A stretch of 64,000 bases of DNA. Source: Chloroflexota bacterium. GTDB lineage: Bacteria; Chloroflexota; Anaerolineae; Anaerolineales; VGOW01. Position numbers and translations under genes: made by a program. Positions 42,361-50,917 of the stretch are shown piece after piece. A model generated the notes under the pieces. That model was not told where the DNA came from. It did not search any database and saw nothing but the letters and a program-made list of their open reading frames with translations. Each line of letters starts with the position of its first letter. The stretch's first letter is position 1. The stretch covers positions 1 through 64,000 of the forward strand of contig JACPWC010000064.1 of NCBI GenBank assembly GCA_016197225.1, written 5' to 3'.

Positions 42361-44198
42361 GGTTCTTTCACCGTCCACAGTTCAAACATCTCTCCCTCAA
42401 ACCCTTTTAACTCTGCTTCAAACGGCTCGGTGTGTAAATCGCCGCTTGCCAGCCAGGCCTGAACTTCCGGGTCGGCGTGAACGGCGGCAGAGATCACCAC
42501 GCCATCGCGTTCGCTGGAGAAACCTTCGAGCCGGGCGGCGATGTTGACGGTTGAACCAAAGTAGTCGAGGCGATCATTTAGCGTGACAGCCACACACGAT
42601 CCGGTGTGAATTCCGGCCTTGAGTTGGAGGGGGAAGCTGCCGGGCCTCGGGTCGGCTAATGTCTTTTGGGCGCGCAGGACGGCGCGCAGGGCGGCCACCG
42701 GGCGGCGAAAGGCGGCCATCACTGCATCGCCGATGGTTTTGACAATGGCCCCGTCCTCGGCGGCGATGGCCTGCTTGAGTATGTCGAAGTGATCCATCAC
42801 CCGGCCAAAAGCCACGGCGTCGCCGTCTTCACGATAGAGTCGAGTGGAGCCGCGCAAGTCGGTGAAGAGCACAGTGAGACTGCCCACCGAAATTTTCTCA
42901 CCGGGGCGCAAGGCCTCATTGGCAAACAAGTCGCGGAACACTTGCAGGGTCGTCACCTCGGCGGCGGTCACGGCCTGATCGTTCCAGGCGGTGCGCTCCA
43001 GGATGAACAGTTGCTCTTTGTCCGTCGCGTTTTCAAGGTTCATCGTTGGCGTGAGCGAGAGCAGAACTTCGTCGCCTGGCCAGCCGGAGTCGGCGGCTTG
43101 AAAGGCGGCGTCGGGCCGGCCTTGAGCGTTGGCGGCGAGTGACTGACCGCCGCGCAGTTCGAGGGCGCGCAAACGATAACGGCCCTCGTCGAGCGGCAGT
43201 GATAATTCGCGGCGCTCGCCGGGCGCGAGCAGTTGTTGGGCCACGATGTGCGGCGTGATCTGCGGCCCGCCCACGCAAAACTGGAAAGGGACGCAGGGCC
43301 GCACTGCCGGGTTGGGGCGGAAGGTCAATTCCACCGAGCGATCAAAGTTGGCGGTGAAGTCAATGTTGCAACTGTCACAATGCACTTGGGGCGAGATGCC
43401 GCCAAGCGAGTCACTGCTGTTCTTCGGCCCCCGGCAGAGCGGGCAGAGCAAATCCCATTGAAAATCCAGCAACCCGGCGCGCACCGCTTGCAAGCAGGTG
43501 GTGAGCACGTCACGGCGGGGCTTCTCCCAAAAGTCGGCCAGGGCGTAGGGGCGGATTCGGAACAGGGCCATGTCGTCGGCCTGCTCGATCAACTCCACCA
43601 ACAAGTCCACAATGTCCCGCGAAGCGCCGTTGTTAATTAAGGCTTCGCGCAGTTTGACGAGTCGCTCGCGCCCGCCGGGCGCAAACTCGACGCGGCTGGC
43701 CGGGAGTTCGATAGCCGAAGGTTTGACTTTGGCGGCCTCGCGGTCGTACCGGCGGAATACTTTGTCGGAGCCGTAATAACTCAACACGCCAACTTGAGCC
43801 GGGATGGCGATGAGGCCGAAGAGATTCCGGGGGCGCGCCCACACATCATAAACGAGCCGCGTGCCGCCGCCGGGCTGGGGAGTCATCTCGGCGACGGTGC
43901 GAAGCTCGGCCACAAAATCGAATCCGTCCTTACGGACTTCTAATTCATCTATTACGCCGACCACTGCCAGGTCAACAGGGACAAACTTGACGTCGTGCAT
44001 GGCCAGCGATGCCTCGCGGGCGCGGACCATCACCACCAGGTCGCCCGGCCCGGCGTGGACAACGTCGGCGGCCACCTGCACCCGGCCCAGAGGCTCGAGT
44101 TTTTTGTTGAGGGGTTGAACGGTGAGCAGTTTCACGCCGTCGAGGTCAGGGTATTTGATGGTGCAAACGGCGGAACCGAGGATGCGACCCAGAAGCAT
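42357..44198 (-). CDS. EutN domain fused to DUF5939 and a class III nucleotidyl cyclase
   Basis: A 613-residue fusion. Residues 1-88 are an EutN/CcmL domain (MLLGRILGSAVCTIKYPD ... HAGPGDLVVMVRAREAS ... VVGVID). Residues about 95-155 look like the C-terminal half of an SRPBCC domain (PGGGTRLVYDVWARPRNLFG), 160-300 a DUF5939 region with a zinc-ribbon-like CPLC ... CDSC pair, and 435-613 a class III cyclase with metal Asp447 (LFTDLRGST), KTIGDAVMA (Lys488, second metal Asp) and VNIAARLEG. These residues predict active cyclase, probably adenylate. In usual cyclases of this kind the SRPBCC domain is whole; here EutN takes its N-terminal half. Co-translated with eutN. Confidence 0.93.
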   Translation of the reverse strand: MLLGRILGSAVCTIKYPDLDGVKLLTVQPLNKKLEPLGRVQVAADVVHAGPGDLVVMVRAREASLAMHDVKFVPVDLAVVGVIDELEVRKDGFDFVAELRTVAEMTPQPGGGTRLVYDVWARPRNLFGLIAIPAQVGVLSYYGSDKVFRRYDREAAKVKPSAIELPASRVEFAPGGRERLVKLREALINNGASRDIVDLLVELIEQADDMALFRIRPYALADFWEKPRRDVLTTCLQAVRAGLLDFQWDLLCPLCRGPKNSSDSLGGISPQVHCDSCNIDFTANFDRSVELTFRPNPAVRPCVPFQFCVGGPQITPHIVAQQLLAPGERRELSLPLDEGRYRLRALELRGGQSLAANAQGRPDAAFQAADSGWPGDEVLLSLTPTMNLENATDKEQLFILERTAWNDQAVTAAEVTTLQVFRDLFANEALRPGEKISVGSLTVLFTDLRGSTRLYREDGDAVAFGRVMDHFDILKQAIAAEDGAIVKTIGDAVMAAFRRPVAALRAVLRAQKTLADPRPGSFPLQLKAGIHTGSCVAVTLNDRLDYFGSTVNIAARLEGFSSERDGVVISAAVHADPEVQAWLASGDLHTEPFEAELKGFEGEMFELWTVKEP

Positions 44199-44201
44199 TG
44201 A

Positions 44202-44282
44202 TGATTTTAGATTTTAGATTGCCGATTTTGGATTGTGGACTGGCGCTGCAATCTAAAATCCAAAATCTAAAATCCAAAATCT
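44202..44282. repeat. Imperfect palindrome between the small BMC gene and the cyclase fusion
   Basis: Words TTTTAGATTTTAGATT and GATTTTGGATTG on the left, AATCTAAAATCC and CAAAATCTAAAATCC on the right, around GTGGACTGGCGCTGC. It touches the stop codon of the upstream gene. Confidence 0.8.
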
Positions 44283-44586
44283 ATTTGATTTGCGCGACGA
44301 CGCGGGTGATGACGGCGTCAAGCAAGGTTGGGTCAACGCCATTGCCCAACCGGGCGATGACGGCGGCTTTGACTTTGGCGGCGACTTCATCTTTAGAGGT
44401 GGACGCTGAACCGGGCCGGGAGGCGGTGGCCCCGGCCACGGCGCTTCGCACCAGCTTGAGGCCCAGGTTGAGCGCCTTCTCGCGGGCCAGGTCGGTGAGC
44501 ACCACATCGTCGTTCACGTCCAGAGCCGTCACCCCGCGAGCGGCCAGGTCTTCGATGTCGTGTTCGGTGTAAAAAGTTTTGGGCAT
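44281..44586 (-). CDS. Small EutT/EutQ-N-like protein
   Basis: A 101-residue protein starting MPKTFYTEHDIEDLAARGVTALDVNDDVVLTDLARE: this N-terminal pattern (an acidic helix, a beta turn, then LTDLAREKALNLGLKLV) resembles the short N-terminal module seen in EutT- and EutQ-like proteins and other BMC-associated proteins. The C-terminal half is a second helical part (DEVAAKVKAAVIARLG). GGAGG precedes the ATG at 44586. It may be a core scaffold or encapsulation element. Confidence 0.6.
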   Translation of the reverse strand: MPKTFYTEHDIEDLAARGVTALDVNDDVVLTDLAREKALNLGLKLVRSAVAGATASRPGSASTSKDEVAAKVKAAVIARLGNGVDPTLLDAVITRVVAQIK

Positions 44587-44595
44587 ACTGCCTCC

Positions 44596-44667
44596 AATGC
44601 ACAATTCTCAATGCTCAATTTACAACGCTCGAAGAATTGCGCATTATGAATTGTGAATTGAGAATTA
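44596..44667. repeat. Imperfect palindrome between BMC-T and the small gene
   Basis: Words CACAATTCTCAATGCTCAAT and TATGAATTGTGAATTGAG around AACGCTCGAAG. It touches the stop of the BMC-T gene. Confidence 0.8.
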
Positions 44668-45294
44668 CCTTCCCGGTGTTCCTTCCAACTCTTCAATCGC
44701 CTTCACCGCCGCGTTGCGGGCAGTGAGAATTTCGGCCTCGGAGCCGGAGAGCCACATGCGGCCAAAGCGGCCCACCGACGAGACGTGCAGGATTTTGATG
44801 TTGGCGCCTTTCTCGGCCTCGTTGCAGGCATAGTTGATGTAGGCCGCCGGGGCGCACTCCAGCACCAGCATCGTCTCGCCCGGCACCAGCATACTGCCGC
44901 GCCGGAAGCGGTTGAGCAATTGCGCCTGGTACGGGTCTACATTGGTGATGACCTGCACCGAAGCAATCTCCGGCTTCACCCGGTCTTTGACTTGCAGGCC
45001 CAGCCTTTGCAAAACAATGCGCCCGGCCTCCAGCACTTCGGATTGCGATCTGGAGTGAACCTCGAACATGCCAAACTCGCGTTCGACCAACTGCGCGCCC
45101 GGTTTGGCCTCGGTGGCTTTCACGGCAATATCCACCATGCGGAAGGCTTCGTTGCCGGGGGCCATTTCAATGTAGAGCGAAGCCATGCCCTCGGTGGGCA
45201 AGTCGCCTTGAGTGATCGTGCCTACGAAAGCGGCATACTGCGGTTGCATTCGATCAAGATAGGAATAACATCGTAATTGAAAACCGTCGGCCAT
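44665..45294 (-). CDS. Tandem-domain microcompartment shell protein (BMC-T)
   Basis: A 209-residue protein with two BMC domains. Domain 1 (about 38-100) contains AFRMVDIAVKATEAKPG and GRIVLQRLG; domain 2 (about 140-205) contains MLVLECAPAAYINYACNEAEKGANIKIL and ILTARNAAVKAIEELEG. It forms pseudo-hexameric trimers that tile shell facets. AGGAG lies before the ATG at 45294. It is the only BMC-domain facet protein in the window; no BMC-H is present, and trimers of this type may carry gated pores. Confidence 0.9.
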   Translation of the reverse strand: MADGFQLRCYSYLDRMQPQYAAFVGTITQGDLPTEGMASLYIEMAPGNEAFRMVDIAVKATEAKPGAQLVEREFGMFEVHSRSQSEVLEAGRIVLQRLGLQVKDRVKPEIASVQVITNVDPYQAQLLNRFRRGSMLVPGETMLVLECAPAAYINYACNEAEKGANIKILHVSSVGRFGRMWLSGSEAEILTARNAAVKAIEELEGTPGR

Positions 45295-45309
45295 AAAATC
45301 TCCTAAAAG

Positions 45310-45366
45310 CTCAATTCACAATTCTCAATGCGCAACTGAGAATTGTGAATTGCTAATTGTGCATTG
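45310..45366. repeat. Imperfect palindrome between eutJ and BMC-T
   Basis: Words CAATTCACAATTCTCAATG and GAGAATTGTGAATTGC around CGCAACT. The stop and last three codons of eutJ (MHN) lie inside it. Confidence 0.8.
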
Positions 45367-46165
45367 CGATGCCCAGCGGCGTGATAAACAATGGTTTGCC
45401 AGGCACTATTGTATTGATTCCTGTGTATTCGGCCACCACCCGATCCATGCCGGGGTAGGCGCACGTGCCGCCCACCAGATAAATCGTCTCCACGTTTTGC
45501 CCGGCGATGTGCCGCTGAACAATGTTCCCCACTTTCTCCATCACAGGCCGGATGAGGGGGAACAGCCGCGCTTGCTCGGCAGGAGTCGTCTTCAAGCGTT
45601 CGGCCTCTTCAAACGAAATGTTGAGCGCCCCGGCGATGACGAGCGAGAAGTGCGTGCCGCCCGTCGGCTCGTCGGCAGTATAAACGACTTCGCCGTCTTT
45701 GAACACGGCCACGCCGGTGGTGCCGCCGCCCACGTCTACAATCGCCCCGTCTCGGATTCCCAGCACGTTATTGGCCGCCGTCGGCTCGTCCACCAGGCCG
45801 GTGCATTCCAGGCCGGCGGCGCGGAGGACGTTGGCTGTGGCCCGCACTTCGGCCTGCGGCACGCCGGGCGGGTAGGCGCTGGCTGCCGACTCGAGCGGGA
45901 AGCCGAGACGTTCTTCGACCCGCGCCTTCATCTGGCGCAGTAAATCCACCGCGCCGACAAAATCCACTACCAGCCCGTCGCGAGTTACTTGAGCAAACTG
46001 ATAATCGCCGGCGATCGGTTGTTTGTGCTCGTCGAGCACGGCCAGCACGGTGTAAGCCGTGCCCAGGTCAACGCCCACGTGAACCGGGCCGCGATAGTGG
46101 CCGTTGGCGCGACCGGCCATGACGGCGTCGGTGTGGGTGAGGAGAGAGTTGAGGTTGGGGTTCAT
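45353..46165 (-). CDS. eutJ: EutJ-family chaperone-like ATPase
   Basis: A 270-residue actin/Hsp70-fold protein of the EutJ family found in BMC operons. Nucleotide-site segments: VHVGVDLGTAYTVLAVLD, GAIVDVGGGTTGVAVFKDG, and VETIYLVGGTCAYPGMDRVV. EutJ is thought to act as a chaperone or reactivating factor for the compartment or its enzymes. Start at 46165; the ribosome binding site is weak. It is the first gene of the BMC locus on the minus strand. Confidence 0.9.
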   Translation of the reverse strand: MNPNLNSLLTHTDAVMAGRANGHYRGPVHVGVDLGTAYTVLAVLDEHKQPIAGDYQFAQVTRDGLVVDFVGAVDLLRQMKARVEERLGFPLESAASAYPPGVPQAEVRATANVLRAAGLECTGLVDEPTAANNVLGIRDGAIVDVGGGTTGVAVFKDGEVVYTADEPTGGTHFSLVIAGALNISFEEAERLKTTPAEQARLFPLIRPVMEKVGNIVQRHIAGQNVETIYLVGGTCAYPGMDRVVAEYTGINTIVPGKPLFITPLGIAMHN

Positions 46166-46174
46166 ATCCAAAAT

Positions 46175-47110
46175 TTACCCGCCAACTTTACGATATGCCA
46201 TTTCAATATAGGGTTTTGCAATTTCAAGATCATCAATTGATTTGAGGGTTACCTCAAAATCTCCTGTGCCATAATGGCCTATGTTCGATACATCCCTGGT
46301 GATTTTCGGGGGATTTGCTATGTCTTTCGGGTCCAACTTCAAAAGCACAATTACCCTTTGATTCTGAACTTCCATGCAGGCTATGTTTTGCGAGATTTTG
46401 TAAGCCACGTATAACTTCTTGGGGGCTTCTTCCATCGCTGGGTCAAGGCCCATAATGAACTCTTGAATTGCTAATGCCAGCTCTTTTACTTTTTCAGACT
46501 TGCCTTCAAGATGTTGCTCAAATGTATAGGTAGCTGTCGCTCTAGTAATAGCCGCTTTCTTTCCAGCGGCAACCATAACTGGATTCTTGTTACCTGCTGG
46601 CATCGTAGTCGGCGGCGAATATGACTTTTGCAAAACCTCTTCGAGATACAAGAACTGATTCTTGAAGAGGCGATAAGTCCAAAGTTCGATATTCGCCCCC
46701 ATCACCTGAGCGGCGTAGAGGTCGTATTTTTTGTAATTGGGTGCGATGCAGATCACGCGCACATCTGACCAGTCAACTTTCACGGAATTACCGAGAGCTT
46801 TCTGAGTAGCAATTTCAAAGTCGCCTCTATGGTCACTTATCCACGAAAGGTAATACAGGCTTTGATTGATAAGTTCGGATGATTCGACCTTTTTGTATTC
46901 GATAATTACAGGGTTGTCGTCTTCTGAGAGCGCTAAAGTATCGATTCTGCCAGCGTGTTGCGGGCCTGTCGGAAATTCCGACGCAATGAGCCGACAGTTG
47001 AAAACGATGCGCAAGTTTTGCTCAATAAGATTCTGCAAGGTCTTCTCTGCTGTGAAATTGGCCTGCTCCATTGCAGATAAACGCTGATTGGAAATGGCGA
47101 ACAGAGGCAT
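46175..47110 (-). CDS. NucS-like/DUF5655 protein
   Basis: A 311-residue protein. The N-terminal half looks like a NucS/DUF91 endonuclease: GRIDTLALSEDDNPVIIEYKK supplies D-xn-ExK (ExK in IEYKK). The C-terminal part (about 200-311, TFEQHLEGKSEKVKEL ... CMEVQNQRVIVLLKL) matches the DUF5655 pattern, seen in DNA- or RNA-defence proteins. Lower GC than its neighbours suggests transfer. It starts a minus-strand run and lies just upstream of eutJ with 9 bases between, but is otherwise unlike a BMC gene. Confidence 0.72.
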   Translation of the reverse strand: MPLFAISNQRLSAMEQANFTAEKTLQNLIEQNLRIVFNCRLIASEFPTGPQHAGRIDTLALSEDDNPVIIEYKKVESSELINQSLYYLSWISDHRGDFEIATQKALGNSVKVDWSDVRVICIAPNYKKYDLYAAQVMGANIELWTYRLFKNQFLYLEEVLQKSYSPPTTMPAGNKNPVMVAAGKKAAITRATATYTFEQHLEGKSEKVKELALAIQEFIMGLDPAMEEAPKKLYVAYKISQNIACMEVQNQRVIVLLKLDPKDIANPPKITRDVSNIGHYGTGDFEVTLKSIDDLEIAKPYIEMAYRKVGG

Positions 47111-47178
47111 ATTGTCTCGCTTCCGTAGAAAAAGTTGCTCGACTTATATATCGCTTCGCTCTAACTCTAACTCCCTCC

Positions 47179-48171
47179 CTACCCCGAAGTCAACTGATAC
47201 CCCTCAATCTTCCCGTCCAAGATATTCACAATCACTCCATGCAAAATGCCTTCGCCGTATTCACTGCCAGGGTTGATGCACACCGTTTTGCCCAGCCGGG
47301 CAATGCCGCGCGACTCATGAATGTGGCCGTGCAGGGCCAGCATCGGCTGATATTTATTAATGGCGGCCCGCACCGAGGTGCTGCCCGCGCCAAACAGCAC
47401 CGGGTTGCCGGCTTCCATGATCACCGTCGGCGGGTCGGTGGAGGTGTCGAGCATGGGGCAGGTGTCGAGGGTGCTGTCTTTGGGCGGGCAATGGAAGTTG
47501 AAGATGCACCGGCCAAAATCACCCACGCCGTGAATGGCCTCGACAATCTTCTGCGCCAGTTCGTCTTCGGAAATTTCGCGCGGGGTCTTCCAGGGCGTTT
47601 CGTTGCTGTAGCCCAGGCTCACCATGGCGTGGTCTTCGTCAATCTGCACCGTGTGGCCCTCGCACGGCACCACGTGCTCCTGAGCGTTCTCTTCCAGCGC
47701 CGCCAGCACTTCCCACGGGTCGTCGTTGCCGCCGGTGATGTAGCATTGCAGAGCCGAGTCTTTCAAACGCTCCTCAGCTAGGTTGATCCAGTCGGCCAAA
47801 CGCTGGCGGGCGGCCCCCATAAATGCTTTGTCCTGCGCCGCCGTGTCGTCCTTCATGGCCGTGTATTCGTCCGGCGAGAGCATCACCGAATAGAATCCCA
47901 GAATGCCAAGTTTGCGTTTGAACTCGGCCAGTTCGGTTTCAGTCTCAAGGGTGTGGCTTTGACCGTGCAGGCTGGCGCGGCAGGTGTGACCGTCTTTGAC
48001 GATGGGGATGAGGAGCTTGCCGGCCACGTCGCCGCCGAGGATGAGCACGTCGGCTTCGTAGAACTTCCCGGCGTTGACGAATTTGCGGAAGGAGACTTCG
48101 GAGCCGTGAATGTCGGTGGCAAAAAAGATGCGGGTGGCTTTCTTTTTAGACTTTTTACCGAACAAATTCAT
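47179..48171 (-). CDS. Calcineurin-like metallophosphoesterase
   Basis: A 330-residue phosphoesterase. Metal-binding motifs: ATDIHGS (DxH), LILGGDVAG (GD), YITGGNDDPW (GNxD-like), NFHCPPKD and LHGHIHES (GHxH). ATG at 48171 follows a basic N-terminus MNLFGKKSKKK. Substrate cannot be read from sequence; cyclic nucleotides are one option for this family, which is of note beside a cyclase gene, but this is speculative. Confidence 0.85.
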   Translation of the reverse strand: MNLFGKKSKKKATRIFFATDIHGSEVSFRKFVNAGKFYEADVLILGGDVAGKLLIPIVKDGHTCRASLHGQSHTLETETELAEFKRKLGILGFYSVMLSPDEYTAMKDDTAAQDKAFMGAARQRLADWINLAEERLKDSALQCYITGGNDDPWEVLAALEENAQEHVVPCEGHTVQIDEDHAMVSLGYSNETPWKTPREISEDELAQKIVEAIHGVGDFGRCIFNFHCPPKDSTLDTCPMLDTSTDPPTVIMEAGNPVLFGAGSTSVRAAINKYQPMLALHGHIHESRGIARLGKTVCINPGSEYGEGILHGVIVNILDGKIEGYQLTSG

Positions 48172-48214
48172 GGCTGAGGCTCCGAGGGTGGAATGAGGGA
48201 GAGTATAGCATATC

Positions 48215-48287
48215 AGGGTCAACGGATTGAACGGATTTAGCGGATTTCGTTTGATAATCCGTTCAATCCGGTAAATCCGCTGACCCT
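48215..48287. repeat. Imperfect palindrome HAD phosphatase-metallophosphoesterase
   Basis: Arms AGGGTCAACGGATTGAACGG and GGTAAATCCGCTGACCCT, with internal AATCCG words. The last seven codons of the HAD gene (GSADLPD) and its stop are encoded by the right arm. Confidence 0.82.
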
Positions 48288-48946
48288 ATCTTTTCCAGTT
48301 CGTGGCGCACGTCGTCAAAATTCTCAAAGGGAAAGAGCCGCTTCGGCTTCCCCCACAGCTTCAGGATGGAGAGCAGGGGTTCTTTGGCAAAGACGATGTC
48401 ACACTCAATGGCCGCCCAGCGGTCGGCGCGGCCATCGGTGATCAGCACCACCGGGTCGGCCCAGGACTTGGCCTCGCGGACAGGATACCGTTTGCAAGCG
48501 GCGCACTGGCGGCAGGGTGAACAGTCGCCGTTGCGGTTGGGGAAATGCAATTGCCAGCCATGCTCAAAATCAATCTCGTTGGCGATGATGGGCGGGATGT
48601 TGGTCACGCCATGCCGCTTGAGCACGCCTTCGATGTACCAGGTGAGGCCGTCGGAGAGGATGGCGGCGGGCCACTGGCGAGATTCCAGGAAACGAAGGAA
48701 ATGGGGGAAAGTGGGGTCGAGAGGAACACCGTCGAGGAAGGCTTCCAACTGGGAGACGGTGACACCGGAGTCCCGCAGGGCGGCGAATCCGGCGGTGAGT
48801 CGCTCCGGCACGTCCAGTTCACCCCGTTCCCACCGGGCCACGACATCCCCGGCCCGGCCCGGGCCGTCGAGGTGGGCAAAGAGTTCAAATTCAACGTCGT
48901 AGGGAACGATGGTGCCGTCGAAGTCTATGAAGATGGCGGGCGGCAT
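48263..48946 (-). CDS. HAD-superfamily phosphatase (MtnX-like)
   Basis: A 227-residue HAD hydrolase. Motif I is IFIDFDGTIVPYD (nucleophile Asp), motif II AILSDG, motif III/IV in VLITDGRADRWAA (TDGxAD). An inserted CSPCRQCAACKR cysteine cluster (four Cys) is a notable zinc site. It resembles phosphoserine-phosphatase/MtnX types. Start at 48946 removes a repeat-encoded N-terminal extension. The C-terminal heptapeptide derives from a repeat. Confidence 0.8.
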   Translation of the reverse strand: MPPAIFIDFDGTIVPYDVEFELFAHLDGPGRAGDVVARWERGELDVPERLTAGFAALRDSGVTVSQLEAFLDGVPLDPTFPHFLRFLESRQWPAAILSDGLTWYIEGVLKRHGVTNIPPIIANEIDFEHGWQLHFPNRNGDCSPCRQCAACKRYPVREAKSWADPVVLITDGRADRWAAIECDIVFAKEPLLSILKLWGKPKRLFPFENFDDVRHELEKIGSADLPD

Positions 48947-48957
48947 GAAGGAAGGAA

Positions 48958-49016
48958 TGCACAATTCACAATTCTCAATGTGCATTCGGCATTGAGAATT
49001 GTGAATTGTAAATTGT
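48958..49016. repeat. Imperfect palindrome PotA-like ATPase-HAD gene
   Basis: Words CACAATTCACAATTCTCAATG and GCATTGAGAATTGTGAATTG around TGCATTCG; same words as the BMC-operon repeats at 44596 and 45310. Confidence 0.8.
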
Positions 49017-49017
49017 C

Positions 49018-50079
49018 TTATTCCATTACCCAGCAGGAATCGACGGGGAAGTTGACGGTTATTTGTTCGTTGGCTTTGGGCAAAACCACCTGGCTCTCGT
49101 TGAACAGGTCGAGCGAGACGATGGCTCCGCCCACGTCCACCCGAATGCGGACGACTGAGCCGAGGAAGGTGACGCTCTCCACTCTGCCGCTGAGTTGATT
49201 CTTTTTGCCGTCGCCGTTGGCGCCGCCGAGGTTGAGTTCTTCGGGGCGGAGAGCGAGGCGGCCCGCCGAGCCGTTGGCGAGTTTGATGTCCCGCCCAACG
49301 CTGAGGCTCTGGCCGTTGAAGGTGCAGCGGCCTGAGGCGGCGTCGGCCACGGTGACCGGGATAAGGTTGAGTTGTCCGACGAAGGAGGCAGTGAAAGCGG
49401 TTTGCGGGAAGTTGTAGATTTCAAACGGCGTGCCAACCTGCTCCATTTTTCCGGCGCTCATGACCACGATGCGGTCGGAGATGGACAGGGCCTCTTCCTG
49501 ATCGTGGGTGACGTAAATGGTGGTGATGCCGAGTTGCTGTTGGATACGGCGAATCTCGGTGCGCAGTTCAACGCGGATTTTGGCGTCGAGGGCCGAGAGC
49601 GGCTCGTCGAGCAGAAGCACCTGGGGCTGAAAGGCCAGGGCGCGGGCCAGGGCCACACGTTGTTGCTGGCCGCCGGAGAGTTGATAAGGGTAGCTGTCGC
49701 CTTTGACCGGCAGATGAATCAGGTCCAGCATTTCTTTCACGCGCTTTTTGATCTCATCCGCCGGCCTCTTGGCGATCTTGAGGCCGAAGCCGATGTTGTC
49801 GCCCACCGTCATGTTGGGGAAGAGCGCGTACGACTGGAACACCATGCCCACGTTGCGTTTGTTGGGCGGGGTGTTGGTCATTTCCACGCCGTTGATGGTG
49901 ATGGTTCCTGAGGTGGGCAATTCGAAGCCGGCTACCATGCGCAGGGTGGTGGTTTTGCCGCAGCCGCTGGGGCCGAGGAAGGACACGAATTCGCCGCGCT
50001 CGATATTGAGGTTGAAGTTTTCGACGGCGACGCTGTTGTTGAACTCTTTGCGGACTTTGTCCAGTTCTAGGTAGGCCAT
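49018..50079 (-). CDS. ABC importer ATPase (PotA/FbpC-like)
   Basis: A 353-residue ATPase with a C-terminal TOBE domain: Walker A GPSGCGKTTT, signature LSGGQQQRVALARAL, Walker B VLLLDEPLSALD, and LRPEELNLGG in the TOBE region. GAGG lies before the ATG at 50079. It energises the two permeases and binding protein encoded upstream in the operon. Confidence 0.92.
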   Translation of the reverse strand: MAYLELDKVRKEFNNSVAVENFNLNIERGEFVSFLGPSGCGKTTTLRMVAGFELPTSGTITINGVEMTNTPPNKRNVGMVFQSYALFPNMTVGDNIGFGLKIAKRPADEIKKRVKEMLDLIHLPVKGDSYPYQLSGGQQQRVALARALAFQPQVLLLDEPLSALDAKIRVELRTEIRRIQQQLGITTIYVTHDQEEALSISDRIVVMSAGKMEQVGTPFEIYNFPQTAFTASFVGQLNLIPVTVADAASGRCTFNGQSLSVGRDIKLANGSAGRLALRPEELNLGGANGDGKKNQLSGRVESVTFLGSVVRIRVDVGGAIVSLDLFNESQVVLPKANEQITVNFPVDSCWVME

Positions 50080-50101
50080 GGTTTCCTCGCGTAGGATTGA
50101 A

Positions 50102-50917
50102 TTAGCGACCGCCGGCAATCTGACTCTGGCTGGAGCCGCGGGTGACAAATTGGATGATGCCCAGCGCAACCCAGGTGAGAAGGAAGCTGATGAGAGAGAG
50201 CGCGGCCGGCTCGTAGGCTTTGTGATTGCCCAGCAAGGCCAGATAGGGGCCGAAGGCCGGGCGGGCCAGGAAGGTGGCCAGGGTCAGTTCGCCGACGACA
50301 ATGGAGAAGGTGAGGAGCGCGCCGCTGAGCAAGGCGGTGCGCAGGTTGGGCAGGATGATCCGAAAGAGGATGGTGGGCCAGCCTGCTCCCAGAATCTGGG
50401 CGGCTTCGGTGAGGGTGCGCACATCCATCGCCCGCAAGCCGTTGTCCACCGAGCGGTACATATAAGGCAGGCAGAGGACGATGTAACCGGCGATGAGCAG
50501 GATGTTGGTGCTAAAGACGCTGTTGGTGAGCGGCGGCACGATGGGCAGGCCGAAGACGGTGAGCGGACGGCTGTAGCTCTTGATCAGGCCGAAGACCAGA
50601 ATGATGGCCGGGATCGCGAATGGCACCAGGGTAATAAAATCAAGCACCGGGCGCACCTGGGGCAAACGTAGATGGGCCCAATAAGCGGTAGGCACAATGA
50701 GCAGGATGCTGACGATGATCGTCATCACCGCCATCTGGTTGGAGAAAAGAAACGTCTTGACAAATTCAGGATCGGTCAGCGCGTTCTTGTAGGCGTCCAG
50801 ACTCAACACGTCGCGCTTGATCCGCAGTGAAAAGTCCAGGGCGCCGTAAAGCGGCAGGATGAAATAAAGCGCGCCGAGCAAGATCCAAAACCAACTCCAA
50901 AGTGGAAAGCGTTTCAT
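50102..50917 (-). CDS. ABC importer permease (PotC-like)
   Basis: A 271-residue inner-membrane permease with six helices; the EAA loop reads LTEAAQILGAGWPTILFRIILP. Start at 50917 (MKRFPLW) overlaps the upstream permease stop by four bases. Partners the other permease and the PotA-like ATPase. Confidence 0.9.
   Translation of the reverse strand: MKRFPLWSWFWILLGALYFILPLYGALDFSLRIKRDVLSLDAYKNALTDPEFVKTFLFSNQMAVMTIIVSILLIVPTAYWAHLRLPQVRPVLDFITLVPFAIPAIILVFGLIKSYSRPLTVFGLPIVPPLTNSVFSTNILLIAGYIVLCLPYMYRSVDNGLRAMDVRTLTEAAQILGAGWPTILFRIILPNLRTALLSGALLTFSIVVGELTLATFLARPAFGPYLALLGNHKAYEPAALSLISFLLTWVALGIIQFVTRGSSQSQIAGGR

Noticed and set aside
44202-45366. CRISPR-like repetition between BMC genes
   Set aside because: The words are imperfect, have no regular spacers and occur as inverted arms; no cas genes are in the window.
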